Shown: positions 48,473-58,780, counted from the first letter of the stretch. The stretch: 64,000 nucleotides of DNA from JAHBXE01 sp044222195 (GCA_044222195.1 JBGANS010000002.1:186001-250000); one strand, 5' to 3'. Notes: generated from the letters alone by a model not told the origin. A program made the numbers and translations.

Positions 48473-50266
48473 GTGATCGCTCTTGGAATTCAACGATTGG
48501 TCTACAGGTCAACGCTCGGCGCGCTGGTCATCGCGCTGCTCGTCAGCGGACAAGGGTGCCGAGCACGGGCGTCGGTCCGCGAAGCCCGGCTCGCCGCCCG
48601 GCTGAAGTCCGCGGAGTCTCGGGTGCACGTCGTGGTGGGGCACACGCTGGTGATGCCGGTGTCGCTGGAAGGGGCGATCACGCCGACCAAGTCCGTTCCC
48701 GCTCGGCTCGACGATGGCCGGAAGATTGCGGCCGGACTTTTCTGGGTCGGGCTCTCGGCCGAGCAGGCGAACGCTTCGTGGCTCCCACCCGCAGGGAAGT
48801 GGACGTCGACCCCTTCTTCCGCCGGGAAGCTTCCTGCCGGCGGAGGAACATGGGTCGTAGTCACCGATCTGCCCTCGGACGCGATCGGCCAGGGGTTGTG
48901 GTTCGGCAATCAACGCACCGCTCTGAACTGGCTGCCAAGTCCTGAGCACATACGGCCGCGAGAAGCGTCGCCGGACCTGGACACCCCCCTGGGTTCGATG
49001 GCGAACTCGCCGACCCTGCTGCGCATCGCGGAGAGCGCGGCCCGCAGCCCCATCACACGCTGGCGGCACAGGCTCATGACGACGGGACTCGGCGCGCGGG
49101 GCGACGGCTCGGGTTCGACCGATCGTTTCACCGACCCGGTCCTGGAAGCCCTGGCCTGCCAGATGGAGGTGCGCTGGCAGGTTGCGCTCACGACCTTGTG
49201 GGCGGCAGACCCCTCGGTGGCGGAGTTGGTCAAGAAGCGGCTGGTCAACGTGGTGAACTTCGGCGAAGGCGTGATTGCGCCCGCGTGGCCGGTGGATGAA
49301 TCCGACCTCGATACCCTCCTCGCAGACCTTCTCAACGCCCGGCTCCAGCCCGCCCAGCAGGTCGATCGCGCCCGGGCCTGGCTCGAATCACAACCGGCCG
49401 CCGCCGCGTGGGTCATGGATGACGGCGGGCAGCGTGATGCCATGACCGGGCAAGTCGTGGCGACGATCGGCGTGGCGAATCTGACGGATCGGGAAGTGAC
49501 GGGTTGGACCTCGGCCGCGCCGGATGAACCACCGTCGGACCTGGTGCCGATCAAGAGCCAGGCCGCGGCGTCTCTGATTGCGTCGCTCTCGCCCGTCGCC
49601 GACGGAGCCTTGGAGCTCCCCAAGCGCACGCCGGTGACGACCACGCAGGTCCAGGTGAATGTCGGCCGCTGGTCCGAGCTCAGGCCGACGTTTCTCCGGC
49701 CGACGGGTGTATTTCCGCCCGGTCTCCGCCTTGAGCCGTTGCGTCGCGAGTGGGACATGTTGACGTGGATCGGGGGCGGCGCGCCGGCGCCACTCGAGGA
49801 TGCATGGGCTGGTGGGGCCCTCTTGTGCCGTGCCGCGGTGAACGGCGATGCGGCTGGCCGGCAGGAATGGGTTGCATTTGTCGAGTGCCGCAGCCCCGTA
49901 TTCGGCCAGGAAGAGAAGATCCGGCTGTGGGTTGGAGCGTTTGGGGCCCCGAGCGCGATCATCAATGTGGGCAGCGACGGGTCGGTCAAGGACGAGATCG
50001 CGGTCAGACAGGGTCTCGGGGCGGGGGTCGCGGGCCTCGTCGTTTCGCGCCAAGGAGACACGTGGACCGCGCACATCCCGATTCCTGAGCGGTGCATCGA
50101 GCGTGACGGCACGATTCGGATCGGCTTGCAGCGCACCGATGCGATCGGGCGCCGTTCATCCTGGCCGCGCCCCATGCTGCCCTGGCAGAATGAGCCGGGC
50201 AGGATCACGGTGAACACGTCGACGTGGGACGGTTCCGGCCCGACCAAGGCCGCTCGGGTCCGATAG
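48473..50266 (+). CDS. hypothetical exported protein, possible lipoprotein
   Basis: A 597-residue protein. GTG 48473 follows GGGAGG by 5 nt and gives a hydrophobic signal (LGALVIALLVSGQGC) ending in Cys; the SGQGC context is an imperfect lipobox. The mature part has no recognised domain: a mixed alpha/beta region to about 330, then beta-rich stretches (TTQVQVNVGRWSELRPTFLRPTGVF, WVAFVECRSPVFGQEEKIRLWVGAF, DTWTAHIPIPERCI) that could be a carbohydrate- or protein-binding fold. The longer open frame to the left is only antisense-free read-through under the preceding gene. It may share a transcript with the ArnT-like gene (86-nt gap). Confidence 0.65.
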   Translation: MIALGIQRLVYRSTLGALVIALLVSGQGCRARASVREARLAARLKSAESRVHVVVGHTLVMPVSLEGAITPTKSVPARLDDGRKIAAGLFWVGLSAEQANASWLPPAGKWTSTPSSAGKLPAGGGTWVVVTDLPSDAIGQGLWFGNQRTALNWLPSPEHIRPREASPDLDTPLGSMANSPTLLRIAESAARSPITRWRHRLMTTGLGARGDGSGSTDRFTDPVLEALACQMEVRWQVALTTLWAADPSVAELVKKRLVNVVNFGEGVIAPAWPVDESDLDTLLADLLNARLQPAQQVDRARAWLESQPAAAAWVMDDGGQRDAMTGQVVATIGVANLTDREVTGWTSAAPDEPPSDLVPIKSQAAASLIASLSPVADGALELPKRTPVTTTQVQVNVGRWSELRPTFLRPTGVFPPGLRLEPLRREWDMLTWIGGGAPAPLEDAWAGGALLCRAAVNGDAAGRQEWVAFVECRSPVFGQEEKIRLWVGAFGAPSAIINVGSDGSVKDEIAVRQGLGAGVAGLVVSRQGDTWTAHIPIPERCIERDGTIRIGLQRTDAIGRRSSWPRPMLPWQNEPGRITVNTSTWDGSGPTKAARVR

Positions 50267-50462
50267 AGACCGGGTACGGGATCGGCGATCGGATCCGGAG
50301 TTGGGACCCTGTTTGGGCGACGTGGTTTTCCAACAATCTGTTGCGGATGGTGCGGCGTCACGACGCCTTGATCACTGTGCAAACTCAACGAGTCCGGCGG
50401 GGTCTCCCAGATTCTCCATAGGTTTTGGTCCGGTTTGGATTAGCATGTACCCCAGGTGAATC

Positions 50463-52832
50463 GTGAACCTCCTTCGATCCATGTTCGTCGCGGTTCTGGT
50501 GCTCGCCGCGGCGGCGCGCGGGGACATTGTCACCGGATTTGAGCAGCCGCCGATCAACGCCGCGCCACCCGGAGTCCCGCTCTGGGGCCAGGACGGCTGG
50601 TACAACCCGGTGGCGGGGAGCGCGCAGCACCTCGCGTATACCTACACAGGGAACCAGTTTGGATTTCTCTCCAATCCTCAGGGAGCAAGCCAGTTCATCG
50701 CCGGGCTGAGCCCCGGGGGAACAACGGCGGCCAGAGCCGAGCACCTTGAGAACTTTGGCGGCGGCGATGTGTGGTCGCTCTCGGTGGATGTCGCCGCGAA
50801 GTTTGTCGGTTCGCTCCCCGCATCGAACAACCTGGGGAGTTTCTCGCTGCAGGACTCGACCATCGCCCGGTCGTTCACGGGATTGATGACGTGGACGAAT
50901 CCCGCAACACCCACCACGTGGCAACTGGGGTACGTCGTGCACGACGCGGCGGGTGTGCAGGTGCCGGTGCCCGGTCTCTTCGCCGGTTCGCAATGGCAGG
51001 GCCTGCTCGCCAACCGATGGTACCGCGTGACAACGACCTGGAGCTTCAGTGCCAATCGCATTCTCACGGTGTCGATCCGTGACCTGGTGACGGGAATCAC
51101 TTCGACGGCGCGTCCGAACGGCTGGTTCCTCGCCGGTGGAGCGACGCCGGCTCTTCCTGTCCCGACGGCGGTGCGGCTGTTCACGGGCGGCACGACCTCT
51201 GGCAACATCGTGGGGTGGGACAACGTGTTCTGCTGCTCGCCAAGGGTTGACTCGTTCAATCCCCCGTCGGGCCCGGAGGGAACCGTTGTTCAGATCGACG
51301 GGTGCGGCTTCGGAGATGTGGTGGACGACCTGAGCGTGGCGGTGGTCATGCCCGATGGAACGGGGATCCCGCTCACGGTGGTGAGCGCGACCAACTCACG
51401 GATTGTCGCGAAGCTTGGGCCTGTTCCGCCCGACGCGGTCATGGGCCCTATCGCCGTGAGCCGGGGTCTCGGTCTTCGAGGGATGAACCCGACCTCGCTC
51501 GACGATGTCATCCCGGAGAATCCTGCGGCGACGCTCGTGTGGGACCGCACGGGGTTCCGGGCGCTCTCGCCGTTCCCATTTGTGCCGGTGATAACCGCTC
51601 CCCCCGTCGGGCAGACCTGGTGGTGTGGTCACCGTGTCCCCGCCGGTGTGATGGAGCTGACCGTCACGGGAGTTTGGCAACCCAACACGTCGCTTCGCGT
51701 ATTCACCAAGCTGCACGACACGGTGCAGGGCATAGGCGACGACGTGGAAGCGGTCGAAGTTCGGTTGCGCTGCGGCGGCGACGCACTGTACCTGGCAGAA
51801 CGGATCCGGGATGCGGTGCTCACGGCCTACTCGACGCGCGGCATCAACACGGCCTGTTCCATCACCAACGCCGGGCCGAACCTGTGGACGCTCTCTCTGT
51901 CCCTGCTCGATCCGAGCTTTGTTCTCGTGCCCGTCGACTTTGGTGTGTTCACGGTGGTCGCCTCAAGCCCGAGCCTTGTGACGCCCTTTGCGGTCGGGCC
52001 CGTGACGGGTTTCTACCAATCGGCGTTGACGCAACCCGGCGGCTCGGCCCAGGTGAACAATGTGGACCAGACCGGAGAAGATGGGGCGACCATCTCACCG
52101 CTCGTCCCCACGAATGTCGGCATTCATGCCGCGACGCTGCCCATCGACCTGGATGTTTCGGGTGAATCGTTCACGGTGCGGAGCTGGGGCACGCTGAACG
52201 CGCTGGTCCCGCACCAGCTGGTGCAAACGGCCAGGATGCTGCGCGCCGGTCCTGTCATCAGCATCACTGGCGACGCCGCGCCGATAGGGTCGGCTCAGCT
52301 TCGTGTCGAAGTGTGGAACAACTCGGTGATGTCCGGATCGATGGTGGTGCCCAACGGGATCGTTGGACAGATCACCGCCGGCGCCTCCGGCATGCCGCTC
52401 GTGGTCGGATACGGCACGCGGCCCAGGATCGGGCCCGCCGAGCCCTTGGTCTGGATGGAGCTCGATCGCGCTGTCATGGTGACCCCCACGGGCGGCCTTC
52501 CCCTGACGGGGAACCAGGTACGACTCTGCGCTGTGTCCTTTGCCGACGATGTATCCAACATCGAGGCGCTTGACTCTTCCGCCGGTCTCATCGACCCCGC
52601 CGATCTCTCGATGTACGTGATACTCAACTCGTACGAAGGGGGGATCTGCTACGCCAACTGCGACGGCAGCGCCGGCACGCCCCGCCTCACGTCCAATGAC
52701 TTCCAGTGCTTCATCAACGCCTTTGCTTCCGGTGCCGCCGGGGCGAACTGCGACGGTTCGACCGGCACACCGACGCTGACGGCCAACGACTTCCAGTGTT
52801 TCATCAATCAGTTCGCGGGCGGGTGCCCATGA
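50463..52832 (+). CDS. secreted protein with IPT/TIG-like domain and two GC-type dockerin units
   Basis: A 789-residue exported protein. GTG 50463 follows AGGTGA; the signal peptide ends near AAARG. Residues about 20-260 form a lectin-like beta-sandwich region (WSLSVDVAAKFVG...SFSLQDSTIARSF, GNIVGWDNVFCC). About 262-350 is IPT/TIG-like (VDSFNPPSGPEGTVVQIDGCGFGD). The remainder is beta-rich with no recognised domain. The C terminus has NCDGSAGTPRLTSNDFQCF and NCDGSTGTPTLTANDFQCF. It may bind a surface ligand or polymer and be held by its tail; no catalytic motif is seen. It is convergent with the kinase gene with a 3-nt gap. Confidence 0.78.
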   Translation: MNLLRSMFVAVLVLAAAARGDIVTGFEQPPINAAPPGVPLWGQDGWYNPVAGSAQHLAYTYTGNQFGFLSNPQGASQFIAGLSPGGTTAARAEHLENFGGGDVWSLSVDVAAKFVGSLPASNNLGSFSLQDSTIARSFTGLMTWTNPATPTTWQLGYVVHDAAGVQVPVPGLFAGSQWQGLLANRWYRVTTTWSFSANRILTVSIRDLVTGITSTARPNGWFLAGGATPALPVPTAVRLFTGGTTSGNIVGWDNVFCCSPRVDSFNPPSGPEGTVVQIDGCGFGDVVDDLSVAVVMPDGTGIPLTVVSATNSRIVAKLGPVPPDAVMGPIAVSRGLGLRGMNPTSLDDVIPENPAATLVWDRTGFRALSPFPFVPVITAPPVGQTWWCGHRVPAGVMELTVTGVWQPNTSLRVFTKLHDTVQGIGDDVEAVEVRLRCGGDALYLAERIRDAVLTAYSTRGINTACSITNAGPNLWTLSLSLLDPSFVLVPVDFGVFTVVASSPSLVTPFAVGPVTGFYQSALTQPGGSAQVNNVDQTGEDGATISPLVPTNVGIHAATLPIDLDVSGESFTVRSWGTLNALVPHQLVQTARMLRAGPVISITGDAAPIGSAQLRVEVWNNSVMSGSMVVPNGIVGQITAGASGMPLVVGYGTRPRIGPAEPLVWMELDRAVMVTPTGGLPLTGNQVRLCAVSFADDVSNIEALDSSAGLIDPADLSMYVILNSYEGGICYANCDGSAGTPRLTSNDFQCFINAFASGAAGANCDGSTGTPTLTANDFQCFINQFAGGCP

Positions 52833-52835
52833 CGG

Positions 52836-55800
52836 CTACGCCGGCCGCAACCACACAATCGCGGCGTCGATGACGTCCGCGACCGGTTGCTCCGCGGCCC
52901 GAGACAAGCCGCGATCAAAGGCCTCGCGATCGGACCCGCACGCCAGGGCCGCCGCCTCGTCCGCTCGACGCAAGTCGCCGCCCGCACGGGGAGAGGCGAT
53001 ATCCTGCCGAATGGCGAGTGCGCCGCCGAGCAGCAGGCCCGTGCGGTGGCTGTCCTTCACGGCCGCTGCAAGGCACGCCGCATCCTCGAGCGCGGTGGCC
53101 AGGCCCGACTTGTCGCCCAGGCCGCGGAGCGATTCCATGGCTTCGGCGATGTGCCGCCGGCCGCCGGCGGTGTCCCCCTGCAGGCTCTCGACGAGCCCCA
53201 CCTGGCTGAGCGTGACGGCGGTGCCGCGGAGATCGCCGAGTTCGCGTTTGATCTTGAGCGAATCGGCGTAATAGGCACGCGCGACGGGATAGTCGGCTCG
53301 ATCGCGCGCGACGTTGCCGAGGTTGCCCAGGTTCTTTGCTTCTTCCGCCCGGTTGCCAAGCTCGCGGTTGATCCGGAGAGCGTCGCGGAACCCCGCTGCG
53401 GCGGCGTCGAACTCGCCCCGGAGGGCCGCCAGGTTCGCCAGGTTGTTGATGTTGATCGCCTGCCAGGGTCGGTTGTCGAGCGTTGTGTTGATCGCGAAGG
53501 CCTCGCCGTAGAGCGTTCGGGCTTCGTCGAGATTCCCCAGGCGCTCCATCACGAGGCCGAGGTTGTTGAGCGCGCCCGCCTGAGCCCGCTGGTTGCCCAG
53601 GGCACGCTGGATGTCGAGCGTTTCCCGCCAAGCCCGGCCCGCGGCCGCGTGATCGCCCTGGAGATAGAGCAGGCCCCCCGCGGAGTTCAGCGCTTTGGCC
53701 CGCGCCTCGGTGGGCGAGGCATCGCGAGCGAGCGAGCGGGCCGCGGCCAGGCTGCCGACGGCAAAGTGCCCACGGATACCCCAGTAGCGTGCGAGCGCGC
53801 CGACCAGGCGCAGGCCCATCTGCGGATAGTTCCGTGACGAGCCCGAATCCGCCCCGGAACACCAGTCGAGCGCCGCCAGGAGGTTCTCATGTTCGGCGGT
53901 GAGCCGGTCGAGCCAGAGTGTCTGATCCTTGGACGTGAGCCCCGGTTCCGCCTCTTCGGCGAGTTTCAGGAAGTGGTCGAGGTGACGGTCGGAGACGTCC
54001 GCCGCCTCCGTCGGCGAATCGTCGGCCGAGTGGAGCCTCTCGCGGGCATACTGCCTGACCGTCTCCAGCAATCGATATCGAACGCCCGAGCCACCGCATT
54101 CCTCTGCGATCAGAAGGGACTTGTCCACCAGGTGCGTCAGAATCTCCAGCACGCCGAACTCGTCAAGACCGCACGCCGCGGCGGCGGACTCGAGCGTGCA
54201 TCCTCCCGCAAACACCGAGAGCGCGCGAAGCGTCCGGCGTTCATCGGGGGTGAGAAGCCCATAGGACCAGTCGATCGCGGCCCGCAGGGTCTGATGTCGC
54301 TCGAGAGCCGCCCGGCTTCCACCCACCAAGAGCCGAAAGCGGTCGCTGAGTTTGTCGTGGATTTGGGCGATGGAGAGCACTTTGACGCGGGCCGCCGCGA
54401 GTTCGATCGCGAGAGGAATTCCGTCGAGCCGGCGGCAGATGCGTGCGAGAGTGGCGGCATCAGAGGGTGACACCTCAAAGTCGGGCTTGACGAGCCGGGC
54501 CCGCTCGATGAACAACTGGGCCGACTCGAAGCCCTGCAGGTCGGCCGGAGAAAGGGAATCGCCCGCCGGCACCGAGAGCGAAGACACGCGGCGTGCGGCC
54601 TCGCCCGGGATGCCCAGGGCTTCGCGGCTGGTGGCGATGATCTTCACCTCGCGACACGACTTGAGCAGCGCGCCCGCGAGGTCGCCCACGGCCGAGAGCA
54701 GGTGCTCGCAGTTGTCGAGGATCAGGAGAACCCGCCGGGTCTGCAGGCGCTCCACGAGCGTCGCCAAGAGCGTGCGACCGGGCTCTTCCTTGATGCCGGC
54801 CGCGGCCGCGACAACCGATGGAACCATCGCGGGGTCGGAAGCCGATGCCAGTTCAGCGAGCCACACGCCTTCGGGATATCGCGGAACCAAGTCCTCGGCC
54901 GCCCGAATCGCCAGCCGCGTCTTGCCGCACCCGCCTGCCCCGGTGAGCGTGAGCAGCGAGGTCGCCTCCAGGGCCGCCTTGATCGCCGCGATGTCGGTCG
55001 CGCGGCCGATGAACGTCGTGAGGGCCCGCGGAAGATTCGTCGTTGCCGGTGGGCCGACAGAAGGGGCCGGCGCGGCCACCGGCGTGAACGTGGCGAAGCC
55101 GGGCGAACCGCCGCGAGAGATCGCGTCCAGTTCTCGCCGCACGTGCGACATGGCGGGGAGGCGCCGTTCCGGATCCTTCTCGAGGCACCGCTCCAGGAGC
55201 GCGACGAGTGAGGCCGGCGTGGTTGCCGGAATGAGCGAAAACGTGGGCACATCTTTGAGCACGGACGCAAGGCAATCGGAAGGAGTGTCCCCGGCGAACG
55301 CGGGTTGACCTGTCAGGCACGCGAAGAGGATGCAGGCGAGCGAAAAGATGTCCGTACGTTCATCCGTCGGCTTGCCGCGAGCTTGCTCCGGGCTCATGTA
55401 TCCCGGCGTTCCCATGACCAGCCCGGGTTCGGTGGTCATCGAAGGGAGTGAGGGCGCTGGGCCGATGCGCGTCGTGCGTGTCGGGTCGCGCCGGGCAAGG
55501 CCGAAGTCGAGAACTTTGACGAGGCGTTCGGGCGGCGGGGTAATGCGGATGTTGTCCGGTTTGAGGTCACGATGAATCACGCCGCGGGCGTGGGCGGCCT
55601 CCAGGCCGCGGGCGATCTGCGAGCAGATCGAAAGGACCTCGGCCAGCGGGAGCGGCCCCCGGGACAGAAGCTCCGAAAGCGACTCACCCGCGATGTGCTC
55701 AAGGATCAGGACTCGCCCCGCGTCCGTCTGCTCCAGCCCGTGGATCGTCGCGACGTTGGGGTGATTCAGGGAAGCGAGGATCTTTGCTTCCCGCTCGAAC

Positions 55801-56153
55801 CTCATCAGCCTGTCGCGATCGCGCGCGAACTCCTCCGGGATGACCTTGAGCGCCACGCAACGATCGAGCGTGGGATCGCGGGCGAGGTACACAATGCCCA
55901 TTCCGCCCCGCCCGAGCACCCGAGTGACTTCAAAGCGACCGATTGACTCCGGCACGGCCTCCGGCAGCCGCGCTCGCGCCGAGTCGAGGAATCCCTGCGA
56001 CCCATCGTGGTGAAGAAGCAGGCTCTCGACTTCCGTGCGAAGCGCGCCGTCGTTGCCGCACCCCCCGGCAATCGCCGCCGTGCGCTCTTCTCGAGGCAGG
56101 TCTCGGACGGCCTCGAAGATCGCCTTCACCCGCTGCCAGCGCTCCGGTGTCAT
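52836..56153 (-). CDS. Ser/Thr kinase fused to NB-ARC-like ATPase and TPR repeats
   Basis: A 1105-residue cytosolic multidomain protein. Residues about 73-345: Hanks kinase (GRGGMGIVYLARD, HRDLKPDN, DFG, GTPGYMSPEQARG). About 385-700: a STAND-type ATPase with P-loop LTGAGGCGKTRLA, Walker B VLLILDNCEHLL, sensor IIATSREALGI and a GxP-like RLDGIPLAIELAAARV, followed by a winged-helix/arm region. About 740-1080: TPR repeats (AGALNNLGLVMERLGNLDEARTLYGEAF and similar). This order is found in planctomycete and actinobacterial signalling proteins. There is no TM segment, in contrast to the kinase at 377. ATG 56153 overlaps the sigma stop (ATGA), so translation is coupled. Confidence 0.9.
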   Translation of the reverse strand: MTPERWQRVKAIFEAVRDLPREERTAAIAGGCGNDGALRTEVESLLLHHDGSQGFLDSARARLPEAVPESIGRFEVTRVLGRGGMGIVYLARDPTLDRCVALKVIPEEFARDRDRLMRFEREAKILASLNHPNVATIHGLEQTDAGRVLILEHIAGESLSELLSRGPLPLAEVLSICSQIARGLEAAHARGVIHRDLKPDNIRITPPPERLVKVLDFGLARRDPTRTTRIGPAPSLPSMTTEPGLVMGTPGYMSPEQARGKPTDERTDIFSLACILFACLTGQPAFAGDTPSDCLASVLKDVPTFSLIPATTPASLVALLERCLEKDPERRLPAMSHVRRELDAISRGGSPGFATFTPVAAPAPSVGPPATTNLPRALTTFIGRATDIAAIKAALEATSLLTLTGAGGCGKTRLAIRAAEDLVPRYPEGVWLAELASASDPAMVPSVVAAAAGIKEEPGRTLLATLVERLQTRRVLLILDNCEHLLSAVGDLAGALLKSCREVKIIATSREALGIPGEAARRVSSLSVPAGDSLSPADLQGFESAQLFIERARLVKPDFEVSPSDAATLARICRRLDGIPLAIELAAARVKVLSIAQIHDKLSDRFRLLVGGSRAALERHQTLRAAIDWSYGLLTPDERRTLRALSVFAGGCTLESAAAACGLDEFGVLEILTHLVDKSLLIAEECGGSGVRYRLLETVRQYARERLHSADDSPTEAADVSDRHLDHFLKLAEEAEPGLTSKDQTLWLDRLTAEHENLLAALDWCSGADSGSSRNYPQMGLRLVGALARYWGIRGHFAVGSLAAARSLARDASPTEARAKALNSAGGLLYLQGDHAAAGRAWRETLDIQRALGNQRAQAGALNNLGLVMERLGNLDEARTLYGEAFAINTTLDNRPWQAININNLANLAALRGEFDAAAAGFRDALRINRELGNRAEEAKNLGNLGNVARDRADYPVARAYYADSLKIKRELGDLRGTAVTLSQVGLVESLQGDTAGGRRHIAEAMESLRGLGDKSGLATALEDAACLAAAVKDSHRTGLLLGGALAIRQDIASPRAGGDLRRADEAAALACGSDREAFDRGLSRAAEQPVADVIDAAIVWLRPA

Positions 56154-56686
56154 GACGACCCGCCCGCCAGTTCCCGATGCAGCCACGCGCGGGCGAGCGT
56201 CCAATCGCCCTCGACCGTCCGTTTGGAAATGTGCAACGTGTCCGCAACCTCGTCAACGCTCAGCCCGCCGAAAAACCGAAGCTCAACAATCTTCGCCTGC
56301 CGGGGATCAAACGCTGCAAGCCGGTTGAGCGCCTCATCCAGGGCCTCGACCTCCAGGTCCGTGTCCGCCGCCTGGAGCCCCGAGAGCGTAATCCTGTGCT
56401 GCCCTCCGCCCCGCTTGGCCGCGTTCCGCGTCCGTGCGTGCTCGACAAGGACCCGTCGCATCATGGTGGCGGCGAGAGCGAAAAAGTGCTTCTGGTCTTT
56501 CGCTTCGACCGCGTTGATGTCCACCAGCTTCAGAAACGCTTCGTGGACCAGGGCCGTGGGCTGCAGTGAGTGGCCCTGCCTCTCCCGGTGCAGGTACGCG
56601 GCGGCCAGGTTCCGCAGTTCGTCGTACACCACCGCCGTCAGCCCGGCGAGCGCCGGGGAAGGGTTTTCTTGGTTCGGTGGGCTCAT
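56150..56686 (-). CDS. ECF sigma factor
   Basis: A 178-residue ECF sigma factor of the type commonly paired with kinases in planctomycetes and acidobacteria. Region 2: LTAVVYDELRNLAAAYLHRERQGHSLQPTALVHEAFLKL. Region 4: IVELRFFGGLSVDEVADTLHISKRTVEGDWTLARAWL, a clear helix-turn-helix. ATG 56686 gives the normal length; the open frame extends left but without sigma features. The stop is shared with the kinase start. The divergent gene at 56874 codes a secreted GC-dockerin protein that could be a target (speculation). Confidence 0.9.
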   Translation of the reverse strand: MSPPNQENPSPALAGLTAVVYDELRNLAAAYLHRERQGHSLQPTALVHEAFLKLVDINAVEAKDQKHFFALAATMMRRVLVEHARTRNAAKRGGGQHRITLSGLQAADTDLEVEALDEALNRLAAFDPRQAKIVELRFFGGLSVDEVADTLHISKRTVEGDWTLARAWLHRELAGGSS

Positions 56687-56873
56687 CAAGACGCTCCGGC
56701 CGGGACCCGAACGTCGATTCTCGCACGAAAGGCCATCCGGCACAAGCCACGGGTCAACGTTGCGGATATTGGCGACGTTTTTCGCCTTCCTTGGCGGAGC
56801 ACATTCAACCGGCTCCGCTCTGGCTCTCTGTGGGGCCAAGCGTGCCGGAAGCCAGCCTTTGAAGGAGTCCACC

Positions 56874-58667
56874 ATGTTCACTCGCACCACGTCGTCTCGT
56901 TCCTGTCTCGCTCTGCTCGCTGCCGTCGGCATGACCACCAGCGTCTCCCACGCCCAAAAGGGCGGAGCTACGGACGGTGCCGGAAATGACTACTGCGTCA
57001 TTCACTCGTTCGACCTGCGCACTCAGGGCAACCTCGCCCCGACCGTCCGCATGATCTACGACACCCACGTCCGAGCCCGCACCAACACCTGCAAGGACCT
57101 CGTCCCGGGCCCCAAGGACAACAGCGGCACCGACGCCGCGGCACCGTTCAACCAGTTCGCGATGAGCACCGCTCCCGATTCGACGGGCCGAGCCAACTCC
57201 ATCGCCACCATCGCCACGATCGGCGCGGGCCGGGTCACGGGTAGCTTTGAGGCGAGCGGCAGGGGCACACCCGCGCTGACGGGATGTCCCACGCCCGCGC
57301 CGCGCCGAAGTTTCGGAGACATTCGCGCCTGGAGCAGCACCAAGGTGCAGGCCCAGGGCAACAAGATGGACCGGCGTGGCCGCATCAAGACCGTCGGTGG
57401 CTGGCACAGCACCGAGACCATCCGCGGCCGGATGCACAAGTCGATCGCACGCGACCCCGTCAAGGCCCGCCTGATCGACCTCACAACCGGCATCACCACC
57501 GAGTACGAACTGCTCTCGATCAAGTCCGTCGTGGGGGGCGGGTCTGGGTCGTTCAACTGGGACGGAGCGACGGTGACGAACACAGCGCCGGACCTCGACT
57601 TCATCATCAAGATGAACAGCCCGGTCACGGTCCAGCAGGGCACCGTGGACTTCCAGGTTCGCGGAGGTGTCGTGACGCGTTCGGTGGCCACCGGCGAGTT
57701 CGCCGCGATGGGGCTTCCCCCGGTCGGCGCGAGCGGCGCATTCTCCGCGCCGCTGGGCGAGTTCACCATGGACTTTGACCTCGGCGGCGATGAGAACCAC
57801 GACCTGGCGACGGAGTTCGACTTCGACAACGCCGGGGAAGTGGAGAAGTCCATCGCCAGCGACGGTCAGGAAGTCATCGGGGGGTGCGTGCTCACCGACC
57901 TCGGCACGGGCCCGGATGGCGCTCCGGTGAGCGAAATCACCCTCCCGGATACGACCATGGGCTTCAACTGCGCCATGCCTCTGGGGCGCTGCGCCCGACT
58001 CCTGGATCTTCCTCCGCAGACGGTCCCGATCGAACTCGTCGCCATGTCCTTGACGAGTTTCGGCGCCACGCCGAATCAGGCCTTCGTCCGCATCTGGCAG
58101 GGCTTCCCCGGCCAGGGTGTGCCCATCGCGGGTGACCTGACAACCAACCGGCTGATGGATGTTGAGCCCACCGGTGCATACCGCGTTCCCGCCCACAACG
58201 TTCACGACTCCTCGCGGCCCCTGACCGACTCCTACATCGATCTCACCTGGGTCCCGCCCCTCCCGCCCAGCGGCCAGTACTGGATCGAGTTTGCCACCCG
58301 TTCGCAGACCCCAACCGCCCAGACGTTCGCCATCCAGAGCCCCTGGGAGGCCGAGCAGATGGCCTCGATGGAGTTCGTGCCGCAGCTCAACCAGTGGCGG
58401 CCGACGATGGACCAGGGCAGCGGCCGGCTCGTCACGCTGGCGACCAACATCTTCATCGCCCCCAACATCACGACTCAACCCTGCTACGCCAACTGCGACG
58501 GCAGCACCGGCTCGCCCCTGGTGACGGCCAACGACTTCCAGTGCTTCCTCGACCGTTTCGCCAGCGGCGACCCCTACGCCAACTGCGACGGCTCCACCGG
58601 CTCGCCGACCCTCACTTCAAATGACTTCCAGTGCTTCCTCAATCGTGCCGCCGCGGGTTGCCACTGA
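56874..58667 (+). CDS. secreted protein with two GC-type dockerin units
   Basis: A 597-residue exported protein. ATG 56874 follows GAAGGAG by 6 nt and starts a signal peptide ending VSHAQ. The mature protein has no recognised enzymatic motif; it is beta-rich with a DLGGDENHDLATEFDFDNAGE acidic stretch near 300-320 and a beta-sandwich-like region near 370-500 (ELVAMSLTSFGATPNQAFVRIWQGFPGQG, QYWIEFATRSQTPTAQTFAIQ). The tail has NCDGSTGSPLVTANDFQCF and NCDGSTGSPTLTSNDFQCF. It is divergent from the sigma/kinase pair and is followed by a good terminator, so it is likely a single-gene transcript. Confidence 0.75.
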   Translation: MFTRTTSSRSCLALLAAVGMTTSVSHAQKGGATDGAGNDYCVIHSFDLRTQGNLAPTVRMIYDTHVRARTNTCKDLVPGPKDNSGTDAAAPFNQFAMSTAPDSTGRANSIATIATIGAGRVTGSFEASGRGTPALTGCPTPAPRRSFGDIRAWSSTKVQAQGNKMDRRGRIKTVGGWHSTETIRGRMHKSIARDPVKARLIDLTTGITTEYELLSIKSVVGGGSGSFNWDGATVTNTAPDLDFIIKMNSPVTVQQGTVDFQVRGGVVTRSVATGEFAAMGLPPVGASGAFSAPLGEFTMDFDLGGDENHDLATEFDFDNAGEVEKSIASDGQEVIGGCVLTDLGTGPDGAPVSEITLPDTTMGFNCAMPLGRCARLLDLPPQTVPIELVAMSLTSFGATPNQAFVRIWQGFPGQGVPIAGDLTTNRLMDVEPTGAYRVPAHNVHDSSRPLTDSYIDLTWVPPLPPSGQYWIEFATRSQTPTAQTFAIQSPWEAEQMASMEFVPQLNQWRPTMDQGSGRLVTLATNIFIAPNITTQPCYANCDGSTGSPLVTANDFQCFLDRFASGDPYANCDGSTGSPTLTSNDFQCFLNRAAAGCH

Positions 58668-58685
58668 ACCTGCATCAAGACGCCC

Positions 58686-58723
58686 GGGCGGCGGTTCCTG
58701 ACAGGACCGCCGCCCATTTCTTT
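58686..58723 (+). terminator. rho-independent terminator
   Basis: GGGCGGCGGT and ACCGCCGCCC pair around a short loop (58686-58715, with one extra T in the left arm near the loop), then ATTTCTTT. It begins 18 nt after the stop of the secreted-protein gene. Confidence 0.8.
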
Positions 58724-58780
58724 GGATTCAGTTTCACCCGTTCGTGGAGCGACGAACGAAGATCGCCCGGGTGCGATGGC

